A stretch of 6,105 nucleotides of DNA from Candidatus Sumerlaeota bacterium (GCA_021772735.1 JAJFLK010000022.1:1-6105), one strand, 5' to 3'. Positions 1-5,907 are shown, counted from the first letter of the stretch. The notes: generated by a model not told the origin, from the letters alone. Numbers and translations: made by a program.

Positions 1-1733
1 CCCTCGGCATCGAGCGTCGTCCGCAGCGCGTCCAGGCTTGGCGTATCGATTTCGCCCGGCGCTCTGGCGGCGAATCGCTCGTGCGTCAAGAGCAGTTGGG
101 CGACATCTGCGGGATTCTCGATCACCGCGCCCAGCGCATCAGGCCAGCCTTCGACCTTCGCTCGAACATCCCGCGCGGCCGACGCTGTTAGCTGGCCGTA
201 GAAGCTCACCTCGGCGTTCAGGCTGTTGACGAAGATTTCGGTGTCGTCGCCTGTATCGGGAATGAACTCGACCTGCATTTCGGCAGCCGGAGCGTCGCCG
301 AAAACATTCCAATCGCCGTCGGCCAGCGCGATGCCCACGTCCAATTCGATTTCTCGAACTCCAAGCGGGATAGCGACCGGCTCGGCATCTTCACCCGGCG
401 CGCCGGCGACCGATCCGCCCGTCTCGTCGAAGATCGGCCTCGGCACCGAAAGCTCGGCCAGAGTCGAGCCCTTGACGAACCGCAAACGTAGCTGCGATGC
501 CGGATTCCAGCGCCGCGTCGCGCTGTATCGCATCACGATGTGCAGCCCCGCAAAGCGTCCGAGCAGAGATCCCGCCGCGCCGAGCGTCGTCCGCAGCTCG
601 ATGGCCAGCAATGAGTTCCCGGCGACCAGGCGAGCCGAAGTGCTGGTCTTCAGGTCGTCGATCGCCAGCTTGGCGTTAAACGCCGTGTTTGAAGCCGGAA
701 TCGTAAATGAATCCAGTCCCAGAATTCGCTTCACATCACGCCTGCTTTGGATGCGCGAAAACCGGAGCGTCACCGGCCACAGAGGCATCGTCACGATCTG
801 CGCGGTTTCGGCCCCGAGCGCTCGAGATTCGGCGGTCCAATCCCCGGCGCTCAGCGTGACGCCGTCACCGGTAACGTCGGCGACTGATACGCACAGATGA
901 TCCGCGACCAGCCATTCGAATCCTCCGGGCGGCACCGAGCGCACGGGTTCGCCCGTGGAATGAAGCGCCAACGTCTGGCCCCGCCGGATCGGGTCCGATG
1001 GCGTCCCGAGGGTCTGCTCCGTTGCGTCGACCGACGTGTATTTAATCAACTCCGCGCCGACCTGAACGGTCCCGACGACAGGGAATCCCCGGATCGATGT
1101 CACTTCAATCGTCGGCGCGTCGACATCGAGCGACTGGCGCAGGCGGGTTGAAACTCCGGCCTGCAGTTCGAGCAGACGCAGCTCATCGTGTCGGCCGATG
1201 ACGATCGGCATGGGCTCGCCGAGCAAGGGCGATTCGGCGCCCCCGATCATCGACGGCAAAAGCAACCGGCCGATCCTGCGATTCCAGACGGTCGTCACAA
1301 AATCACGTAGACGAATCTCGACGCTGCCCGGCCGGACGGTCCAATCGACAACCGTCCCGTGCGCCACCGTCACGACATCGGCCGGCGTCCAGCTTCCAGC
1401 CGCATCGACCCACAGAAGCATCAACTCGCCTTCAGCGCCGATCGAGCGGGATTGGCCCAGGCGATCGCGTATCGATCCCGTCACGGACGCCAGATCATTG
1501 AGAGTGATTTCTGCCTCGGTCCCGATAACCCCACCCGGACCGAAGCGCCGTTCGCTTCGCATCTCGAAGCGGGGGACTTCGGCAAGAATCGGCGCGTAAT
1601 TCTCCGCACCGACGGTGATCGCCCGGCTCGCCGCAAGAACGGATTCAGACCCGAGCGTCAGGCGGAACAGCCAGACCGGCCGCTGAGAAGACGCGTAACG
1701 TTGAGTCTCGGTATATGGTGTCGTGGGTTTCAT
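1..1733 (-). CDS. Putative phage tail hub/tip (baseplate hub-like) protein, 3' end outside window
   Basis: I translated this frame by hand and found no stop from the ATG at 1731-1733 to the window edge: 577 full codons, C-terminus missing. Residues ~17-180 form a beta-rich N-terminal domain of the kind that opens many siphophage tail-tip/hub proteins (an ENYAPIL strand, then EITLND, then a segment ending EPMPIVIG). Residues ~208-240 hold a short repeat-like strand pair, TIEVTSIRGFPVVGTVQVG, followed by ELIKYTS, seen in many tail proteins. Residues ~320-510 are beta-rich and unassigned. Residues ~538-575 carry an ENPADV...LLLT...IDTPSLDALRTTL pattern I associate with tail hub proteins. The ATG is the first usual start after the upstream TGA; its ribosome site is weak (GAG about 7 nt upstream), so translational coupling is possible. 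Tail role is fairly sure; the exact part (hub versus fibre base) is inferred. Confidence 0.8.
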   Translation of the reverse strand, partial: MKPTTPYTETQRYASSQRPVWLFRLTLGSESVLAASRAITVGAENYAPILAEVPRFEMRSERRFGPGGVIGTEAEITLNDLASVTGSIRDRLGQSRSIGAEGELMLLWVDAAGSWTPADVVTVAHGTVVDWTVRPGSVEIRLRDFVTTVWNRRIGRLLLPSMIGGAESPLLGEPMPIVIGRHDELRLLELQAGVSTRLRQSLDVDAPTIEVTSIRGFPVVGTVQVGAELIKYTSVDATEQTLGTPSDPIRRGQTLALHSTGEPVRSVPPGGFEWLVADHLCVSVADVTGDGVTLSAGDWTAESRALGAETAQIVTMPLWPVTLRFSRIQSRRDVKRILGLDSFTIPASNTAFNAKLAIDDLKTSTSARLVAGNSLLAIELRTTLGAAGSLLGRFAGLHIVMRYSATRRWNPASQLRLRFVKGSTLAELSVPRPIFDETGGSVAGAPGEDAEPVAIPLGVREIELDVGIALADGDWNVFGDAPAAEMQVEFIPDTGDDTEIFVNSLNAEVSFYGQLTASAARDVRAKVEGWPDALGAVIENPADVAQLLLTHERFAARAPGEIDTPSLDALRTTLDAE

Positions 1734-1826
1734 AATCGCTCGATGATTTTCTCGCCCTGACGGCGAACCGCTTGCGGTGAGATGAGTGCGCGTGGATGCC
1801 GGCGGCGCGGTGAGGCTTAGGACAGC

Positions 1827-2438
1827 TCAGCGATATCCGCCGGCCTGTTCGACGAGGAGGTTCAGCTCGAACACCGTCTCGCCGCCGGGGCCTTCTTTGC
1901 GCACATACTCGGCCTCGCGCAGACGGACGGCATTCAGCTCGCGCGCCGGCCCGATAAGCGTGAAGGCCGCGAGGGCGCCTTGGACCGTGGAGTCGAGCCA
2001 GACGCCCAACGCCGCGGCCTGGGCCGGGGCCAGTTGGCCGAGCCGCCAGTCCAGGATCTCGCCCGCTGCACCGGTCTGGACCGCGAAGACCATCCCGCCC
2101 AGACTCTGCTCGACGTGAACGCCGGTCAGACTGCGGCGCCGCTGCGGGAGCTTCGGATCGCCGCCGACGCTCAGCGAACTGACAGGCCTCCAGAGCAACC
2201 CGCCCGAATTCTTCGAGACGCGAACCGGAAGCGAGAAGTCCAGGTCGGTTGGGCTGACGCTCTTGACCGCGCCCAGGTATTCGGTCTCCGACGCGTCGGA
2301 CTCGCTGACAAAAATCTGTTCTCCGATCGCGAAAATTCCATCCGCGCCCGCGAGCGCAATCGTTGTTGCGCCGGCGGCGGCGATGTCCCCGAGCGTCTGC
2401 TCCGCCTCACGTCCCTGGGCAAAAAGCCATCCGGCCAT
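1827..2438 (-). CDS. Putative phage distal tail (Dit-like) structural protein, 203 aa
   Basis: Complete ORF with a good ribosome site: GGAGG at 2447-2451, 8 nt before the ATG. The protein has two parts. Residues ~14-72 are a small beta domain with alternating hydrophobic residues (GATTIALAG, IGEQIFVSE, ETEYLGAV), a pattern common in phage virion adaptor domains. Residues ~100-203 read as a second beta domain (RRSLTGVHVEQSLGG, WRLGQL, GALAAFTLIGP, FELNLLVEQAGGY). No signal peptide, membrane segment or catalytic motif is visible. It lies 16 nt after the DUF1320 gene and directly before the large tail hub gene, the usual place of a distal tail protein that joins tube to tip. The Dit-like call rests on this position and the beta-rich pattern; I do not recognise a named family with certainty. 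A tail terminator or other adaptor is the main alternative. Confidence 0.72.
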   Translation of the reverse strand: MAGWLFAQGREAEQTLGDIAAAGATTIALAGADGIFAIGEQIFVSESDASETEYLGAVKSVSPTDLDFSLPVRVSKNSGGLLWRPVSSLSVGGDPKLPQRRRSLTGVHVEQSLGGMVFAVQTGAAGEILDWRLGQLAPAQAAALGVWLDSTVQGALAAFTLIGPARELNAVRLREAEYVRKEGPGGETVFELNLLVEQAGGYR

Positions 2439-2446
2439 GGTCCGGT

Positions 2447-2451
2447 CCTCC
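2447..2451 (-). promoter_or_regulatory. Shine-Dalgarno site of the 203-aa tail protein gene
   Basis: On the minus strand GGAGG lies 8 nt before the ATG at 2436-2438 and between that ATG and the TAA of the preceding DUF1320 gene. It is a consensus site and fixes this start. Confidence 0.75.
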
Positions 2452-2454
2452 GTT

Positions 2455-2877
2455 TTAGAATGAGTCCAGGCTCTCGCGGTCGAATCGTCGTTCGACCTCG
2501 CGCGTTGAGCTTTCGGTTTTCAGATTCTTGAGCCGGGGTTGGGCGCCTTCGAGGTCCATCGCGCCGCGCCCGAATCGGTCCAGAGCCTCGCGCGCCTGCT
2601 TCCATCGGGTCAGGTATTCTGGCGAGATGGCCTTGCGCAGACGCAGGAACAGGAAATAGACGGCCAAATCGACCGCGAGCCGAAGCAATTGCTGCGGCAC
2701 CGGCGTGACCGGCACCGTGTATCGCCCGGCCAGGGACATGTCGATTTCGGCTGCGGCGTCGTCAAGCACTGCGGTCAGGATGGCGGTGTCGCCGGTGCCG
2801 TCGCCGTCTTCGTCGGCAAGCAGCGTGACGAACTCTGACCCGAGGCGATCGCGTAGATCTGATTCGGTGGCATACAT
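2455..2877 (-). CDS. DUF1320 / Mu gp36-like head-tail connector protein, 140 aa
   Basis: The N-terminus MYATESDLRDRLG, the acidic DEDGDGTGDTAILTAVLDDA stretch (residues ~22-41), AAEIDMSLAGRYTVPV (~42-57), and the helix LLRLAVDLAVYFL (~64-76) are hallmarks of the DUF1320 family (Mu gp36 type), small mostly helical proteins encoded just after the major capsid gene and thought to take part in the head-tail joint. Length of about 140 residues is normal for the family. Two starts are possible: a TTG at 2881-2883 and the ATG at 2875-2877. GGGAG at 2887-2891 is 9 nt from the ATG but only 3 nt from the TTG, so I chose the ATG. The polar tail after residue ~108 (many R, E, S) is probably disordered. 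Family assignment is strong from motif recall; precise role in the joint is family knowledge, not seen here. Confidence 0.9.
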   Translation of the reverse strand: MYATESDLRDRLGSEFVTLLADEDGDGTGDTAILTAVLDDAAAEIDMSLAGRYTVPVTPVPQQLLRLAVDLAVYFLFLRLRKAISPEYLTRWKQAREALDRFGRGAMDLEGAQPRLKNLKTESSTREVERRFDRESLDSF

Positions 2878-2886
2878 TTTCAATCA

Positions 2887-2891
2887 CTCCC
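2887..2891 (-). promoter_or_regulatory. Shine-Dalgarno site deciding the DUF1320 start
   Basis: GGGAG on the minus strand sits 9 nt before the ATG at 2875-2877 and 3 nt before the in-frame TTG at 2881-2883. The spacing favours the ATG. Confidence 0.6.
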
Positions 2892-2897
2892 GTGGGT

Positions 2898-3056
2898 TCA
2901 GGGGATAGGGTTCAAATTGAGACGGGGATCGGCCACAGGCGGCGAGCCACATGGGACGAGGGGGGCCGGATGGGCCGATCCCCGCTGGGCACCCCGGAGG
3001 GGGAATGGGGCGCGCCAAACGTCGCGCGCGGGCTCTCGCCCTGCGCGCTCGGGCAT
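2898..3056 (-). CDS. Doubtful small ORF, 52 aa, start overlapping the capsid stop
   Basis: The capsid TAA (3056-3058) shares its last A with an ATG at 3054-3056, giving a TAATG stop-start overlap typical of coupled translation. The frame then runs 52 codons to a TGA at 2898-2900, filling the gap between the capsid and DUF1320 genes, where Mu carries gp35. The predicted protein is rich in Pro, Arg and Gly with no evident fold, and its beginning lies within a very stable hairpin, both of which argue against it. No separate ribosome site is visible. I keep it because of the start overlap and the gap-filling fit, but GC-rich DNA often stays open by chance. Confidence 0.25.
   Translation of the reverse strand: MPERAGREPARDVWRAPFPLRGAQRGSAHPAPLVPCGSPPVADPRLNLNPIP
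3024..3048 (-). other. Strong GC hairpin with GAGA tetraloop just after the capsid stop
   Basis: In the minus-strand transcript GCGCGC (3043-3048), a single A bulge, and GGGC (3038-3041) pair with GCCC (3030-3033) and GCGCGC (3024-3029) around a GAGA loop (3034-3037). That is ten G-C pairs capped by a GNRA loop, starting 7 nt after the capsid TAA. No U run follows, so it is not a classical intrinsic terminator. A transcript-stabilising or attenuating element that sets capsid output apart from downstream genes is the likeliest role (inference). Confidence 0.5.
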
Positions 3057-4000
3057 TAAGCGACGGCGTCAACCCAGAGCCAGGCCGCGCCGGCGGCGAT
3101 GACTTTCTGGTCGTAGTAACGCTGCACGCGGATGACGTCGGCCTTGCGCCGATCTTCGCGCCACACTTCGACCGAATGGCCGGACAGCGACGAAGGCGCG
3201 CCGCTCCACTGGAACGTCAGCGCCAGCGAGACGGACTTCAGCGCCGGTCGCGGTGGCACATACGCGAGTAACGCGTCCTTGCCCCAGACGAAGCTCATAG
3301 ATGGCGTCTGACCCGGCGCTGCGGTATTGCGCAGGGCGCGTGGCACGAGCACTCGATCGACATCGAAGATCTGGGCAAGAACCTCGGGACCGACGACGGC
3401 GACATTTGCGTACGCCGCCCGGTCGACCACCGCCGGATGCACTCGCACCTGGGTGTAGACTTCGTAGGGCAGCACAAGCGTGTTCGGCAGGGTTTGGACC
3501 GACCCGACGATCGTCGACTTGCGCGTCTCCACGGCCTGCACCGGATCCGAATTGATGAAATCGGACCACTGGCCTGTGCCCGATAGCGTCTCGTTCTGCG
3601 TGATGACGGCTGCGTCGGTCAGCAGGCCGGCCAGTTCGACTTCCTTGTTCAGATCAATCTTCTCGCGCAGGAATTCGACGCGATCCACACTCGGCTGGAT
3701 CGCCGGATCGGCGTTGTCGCGCTCTTCATCGGGGACGACGGCCGTCAGTGCGTGATCGTCGGCCGTGTAATTGTCCGTCGAAAGCGAGAAATCGACCTCA
3801 TTCGCTTCGGCGCCGGGCGCCCTCCGGTCGTTGTTCGCCCGGAAGGCCTCCCGATCGGCGTCGTAGATGAAATACCGGTCAAACTGTTTGCGGACGTTGA
3901 TGACCGGGGCAAGCGCGTCGGAAATGAACGCGGAATTGCGATATGCAACCGAGAGATTCGTCAGGGCTGCGTCAATGTGGACTTCACTGATTTCAGGCAT
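3056..4000 (-). CDS. Phage major capsid protein, 314 aa
   Basis: This is the main shell protein of the head. Recognisable blocks include FISDALAPVINVRKQFDRYFIYD (residues ~25-47, an N-terminal strand region), the linker DEERDNAD (~91-98), the helix VEFLREKIDLNKEVELAGLL (~108-127), LPNTLVLPYEVYTQVRVHP (~171-189), VLAQIFDVDRVLVPRA (~207-222), FVWGKDALLAYVPP (~237-250), and the C-terminal VEVWREDRRKADVIRV...YYDQKVIA (~277-302). These match capsid proteins found next to DUF2190 and DUF1320 genes in Mu-like and related phages, presumably of HK97 fold. Two ATGs lie 6 nt apart (4004-4006 and 3998-4000); AGGAG at 4008-4012 is 7 nt from the second and 1 nt from the first, so the second is chosen. The start is preceded by an inverted repeat and the end is followed by a GC hairpin. 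Confidence 0.93.
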   Translation of the reverse strand: MPEISEVHIDAALTNLSVAYRNSAFISDALAPVINVRKQFDRYFIYDADREAFRANNDRRAPGAEANEVDFSLSTDNYTADDHALTAVVPDEERDNADPAIQPSVDRVEFLREKIDLNKEVELAGLLTDAAVITQNETLSGTGQWSDFINSDPVQAVETRKSTIVGSVQTLPNTLVLPYEVYTQVRVHPAVVDRAAYANVAVVGPEVLAQIFDVDRVLVPRALRNTAAPGQTPSMSFVWGKDALLAYVPPRPALKSVSLALTFQWSGAPSSLSGHSVEVWREDRRKADVIRVQRYYDQKVIAAGAAWLWVDAVA

Positions 4001-4007
4001 TTGCATT

Positions 4008-4012
4008 CTCCT
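4008..4012 (-). promoter_or_regulatory. Shine-Dalgarno site deciding the capsid start
   Basis: AGGAG within AAAGGAGA on the minus strand. Spacing is 7 nt to the ATG at 3998-4000 but 1 nt to the ATG at 4004-4006, so the shorter protein is favoured. Confidence 0.7.
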
Positions 4013-4021
4013 TTACTGTCG

Positions 4022-4037
4022 TAGTGATGCTTCACTA
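4022..4037. repeat. Perfect inverted repeat in the capsid leader / between divergent starts
   Basis: TAGTGA-TGCT-TCACTA gives a 6-bp stem and 4-nt loop. It lies 10 nt upstream of the capsid ribosome site and 56 nt before the plus-strand gene start, in the only divergent intergenic gap of the window. It could be a protein-binding operator or a leader hairpin. A 9-nt tandem repeat (GAAGCTGGC/G at 4049-4066) lies nearby. Function is inference only. Confidence 0.4.
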
Positions 4038-4092
4038 AACTTCAGCCGGAAGCTGGCGAAGCTGGGTTGGGGGGGAAGGGTTTACCTGCCGC

Positions 4093-4485
4093 ATGGATCG
4101 CTCGGTCGCGGCGCCGCAAGCCATGAACAAACTTGAGGAAATTCGCAGTCGACTTCAGGACGAAGCCATTGAGGCTTCGCGCGCCAGAGCCGATGAGGCC
4201 GAAGTCGAAGCCGAAGAAATGGCCCCGAAGCCGAACCACATTCTTCGCTACTCGATCTTCGCGGTTGTCGCCTTTTTCATCTTTGGCCTCGGGATGGTCG
4301 GCGCCGGAATTTGGCGCACCTACCTGAGCGGCGACCCCTTGGGCAAGGCCAGGCAGTCCAAGTCCGCCGAAGGTCGGGAATTGACGCCCGCCGAAAAACG
4401 CCAGCAGCGCGAATTGGCTGCGATTCTGGCCGAACTCGGCATTGTCGAAAATCAGGCAGACCAGCCCGAAAATCAGAAACCTTGA
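4093..4485 (+). CDS. Small single-pass membrane protein on the opposite strand, putative moron, 130 aa
   Basis: This is the only plus-strand gene I support. Residues ~12-43 are a highly charged, mostly acidic predicted helix (NKLEEIRSRLQDEAIEA, then ADEAEVEAEEM). Residues ~51-73 are a clear membrane segment (YSIFAVVAFFIFGLGMVGAG) with glycines at 65, 67, 70 and 72 that could pack helices together. The C-terminal part holds a charged helix (~98-117, TPAEKRQQRELAAILAELG) and a polar end. No signal cleavage site or enzyme motif is seen. The ATG at 4093 has GGAAGGG 12 nt upstream; an ATG at 4123 (MNKLEE) gives a more natural N-terminus of 120 residues but lacks a ribosome site. The minus-strand reading here is Phe/Gly/Arg-rich and looks like an antisense shadow. 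I do not recognise the family. A spanin, superinfection-exclusion or host-derived protein are all possible. Confidence 0.72.
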   Translation: MDRSVAAPQAMNKLEEIRSRLQDEAIEASRARADEAEVEAEEMAPKPNHILRYSIFAVVAFFIFGLGMVGAGIWRTYLSGDPLGKARQSKSAEGRELTPAEKRQQRELAAILAELGIVENQADQPENQKP

Positions 4486-4507
4486 ACCCGCCCCGCGAAT
4501 TCCCTCC

Positions 4508-4900
4508 CTAGGGTTGAGTCCGCGTATGCATCGAGATGAAAACCTCGATGACATCGCCTGCTGCTGCGGCGGCCGTCTCAGCAAAACCCAGGATATTGAC
4601 CAGAGTTCCGAGAGCTTCGCTTACGGTTTTGACCTGACCGGTGGCATCCGCCACGTTGACCGCGTCGCCAAGGGCGATGGCTCCCGCAGCGACGACTCGG
4701 GCGATCCCCGCTTTGCGAACCGCCACATGACCCCCCTGGCGCGACTGGCTGTGGACCGTCACTCCCAGGATTGACGCGTCGTTCGCCGCCGCAGGTAGCA
4801 GCGCCTCGCCGGCATTGGCGCCTTGGATGACAACGCGATATGCGCCGACACCCGTGGCTTCTTCGATGGAATAGGCTTTGTCTAGAATGTAACTCGACAT
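4508..4900 (-). CDS. DUF2190-type capsid decoration protein, 130 aa
   Basis: Small beta-rich, Ala/Gly/Val-rich protein with the usual order of the DUF2190 family: a short N-terminus, YRVVIQGANAGEALLPAAAND (residues ~21-41), ILGVTVHSQ (~44-52), GGHVAVRKAGIARVVAAGAIALGDAV (~56-81), a DATGQV turn (~85-90), and ILGFAETAAAAAGDVIEVFI (~103-122). Family members are found beside major capsid genes and are thought to decorate or stabilise the shell, as lambda gpD does. A longer reading from an ATG at 4973-4975 would overlap the protease gene end and add 25 residues unlike the family; I chose the ATG at 4898-4900, which has AGGAA at 4911-4915. It follows the protease by 59 nt and ends 22 nt from the end of the convergent plus-strand gene, with no good terminator between. 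Confidence 0.85.
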   Translation of the reverse strand: MSSYILDKAYSIEEATGVGAYRVVIQGANAGEALLPAAANDASILGVTVHSQSRQGGHVAVRKAGIARVVAAGAIALGDAVNVADATGQVKTVSEALGTLVNILGFAETAAAAAGDVIEVFISMHTRTQP

Positions 4901-4959
4901 GGGTTCTTCTTTCCTTTCTTGTAATTGAATCGAGGCCCGCCAGCTCGCGGACATGTTTA

Positions 4960-5907
4960 TCAGTCCTTGGAGCAAAGAATCAGCGCATCTCCGTAATTAA
5001 GTCCCGGATCGGCCCCGCACATTCTGACGACCCGACGGTGCAGGGCGATGGAGCTCGGGCTCACGCCTTCTCCGTTCGGAATGCCCTGCCGAGTGTGCGG
5101 TCGTCCCGCAGGAGCTGATTCGCCCAGGCTGACCGTTGCCGGAAGCCCTCGCAGAAAGTCCGCAAACCAGCTCGCCGCATCGGCGGCGTGATCGCCCGAT
5201 GGCTCCTCCGTTGCCTCGGTCTCGGTCAGCGCCGTGTGGGATCGCAGAGTTTCGTAGAACGCTTCGATACCGCCGTGATCCCAGGCCGGGATCCACCGGC
5301 CCTCGCCGCGAAGCTCGCTGCGGAGCTCCGCGAAGTTCACGCTCGACGCCGGCCGAACCTCCGTCGTCGGCACGGCATCGGACGCGTCATCAGACGAAAT
5401 CTTGGATGGAACTTCGCAGCGTGGGTCTTCAGATCGGGGGTGTTCGTCGCCAAACTGGGGTTCGGCAAAATCGAGCGCACACGATTCGCCCAGTTCGGCG
5501 CGAAACAGATCGGCCGATTCGGATTCGGAAAAGACAGCCTCGCGCAGTCCCTTTACCGCCGGGGCCGCCGCGCCCAGGAAACTCACGGCTTTTAGATACG
5601 GCTCACCCGTCTCGGGAAGCTCTCGGTAGAGCTCCACGCTGCGCTTCTTGAACGCGCCGCTCCTGAGCAATTGACGCAGGCCGTCGTCGAGGCCGCGAAG
5701 CCGGGCGACAAGCCGGTCTCCGCATCGCCGAACGCCCCGGACCCAGCCCATCGCCGGACCGCTTTGGGCATGATCGAGCGTCACGGGAGCTTCGTGCAGA
5801 TCGGCATCGTATCCGCCAGCAATCCGCTCAAGCTGATCCTCCGTCCATCGGCCCTTCACGCCGTAATCTCCGGCGCGAAAGATCTCCAGTTCCAGTTCTG
5901 GATTCAT
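4960..5907 (-). CDS. Mu gpI-like prohead protease with C-terminal scaffold, 315 aa
   Basis: The N-terminal ~120 residues have the pattern of Mu-type phage prohead proteases: IFRAGDYGVKGRWTEDQLERI (residues ~9-29), PVTLDHAQSGPAMGWV (~41-56) with the likely catalytic His46, DRLVARLRG (~64-72), FKKRSVELY (~86-94) with the likely catalytic Ser90, and YLKAVSFLGAAAPAVKGL (~104-121). Such proteases cleave the scaffold and often themselves during head maturation. Residues ~125-285 are acidic, Ser/Pro-rich and probably disordered. The last ~30 residues (IALHRRVVRM...DPGLNYGDALIL) resemble the helical end that I associate with the scaffold/capsid-binding tail. GGAAGGAG (5917-5924) lies 9 nt before the ATG. 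Catalytic residues are assigned by analogy. As in Mu gpI, protease and scaffold appear to be one polypeptide; an internal start giving scaffold alone is possible but not evident. Confidence 0.88.
   Translation of the reverse strand: MNPELELEIFRAGDYGVKGRWTEDQLERIAGGYDADLHEAPVTLDHAQSGPAMGWVRGVRRCGDRLVARLRGLDDGLRQLLRSGAFKKRSVELYRELPETGEPYLKAVSFLGAAAPAVKGLREAVFSESESADLFRAELGESCALDFAEPQFGDEHPRSEDPRCEVPSKISSDDASDAVPTTEVRPASSVNFAELRSELRGEGRWIPAWDHGGIEAFYETLRSHTALTETEATEEPSGDHAADAASWFADFLRGLPATVSLGESAPAGRPHTRQGIPNGEGVSPSSIALHRRVVRMCGADPGLNYGDALILCSKD

Noticed and set aside
226..900. Plus-strand ORF of 224 codons
   Set aside because: Ser/Pro/Arg-rich antisense reading of the tail hub gene, which is open over the whole region in the minus frame and has recognisable tail-protein segments.
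1198..1760. Overlapping plus-strand ORFs of 133 codons each
   Set aside because: Both are antisense to the N-terminal part of the hub gene and have low-complexity Arg/Ser/Pro composition.
1980..2531. Plus-strand ORF of 183 codons
   Set aside because: Antisense to the 203-residue tail protein and the DUF1320 gene, both of which have good ribosome sites and protein-like patterns.
2884..3072. Minus-strand ORF of 62 codons after capsid
   Set aside because: It starts inside the capsid gene, is an Arg/Ala/Pro run encoded by the GC hairpin, and has no ribosome site. The 52-codon frame starting at the capsid stop is a better, though still weak, candidate.
3069..3569. Minus-strand ORF of 166 codons inside the capsid gene
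   Set aside because: Shifted frame of the capsid gene with Arg/Gly-rich sequence; the capsid frame is unmistakable.
4485..4515. Possible bidirectional terminator between the convergent genes (AACCC...GGGTT and a CCCTAGGG palindrome)
   Set aside because: The stem is only 5 bp across a 21-nt loop, and no T run follows on either strand.
4042..4584. Long minus-strand ORF (180 codons) across the gap between decoration and capsid genes
   Set aside because: It starts inside the decoration gene, is rich in Phe, Gly and Arg with no pattern, and mirrors the Glu-rich plus-strand gene (GAA read backwards gives TTC). The plus-strand product has a far more natural layout.
5136..5651. Plus-strand ORFs opposite the protease/scaffold gene
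   Set aside because: Arg/Pro/Ser-rich antisense frames of a well-supported protease gene.
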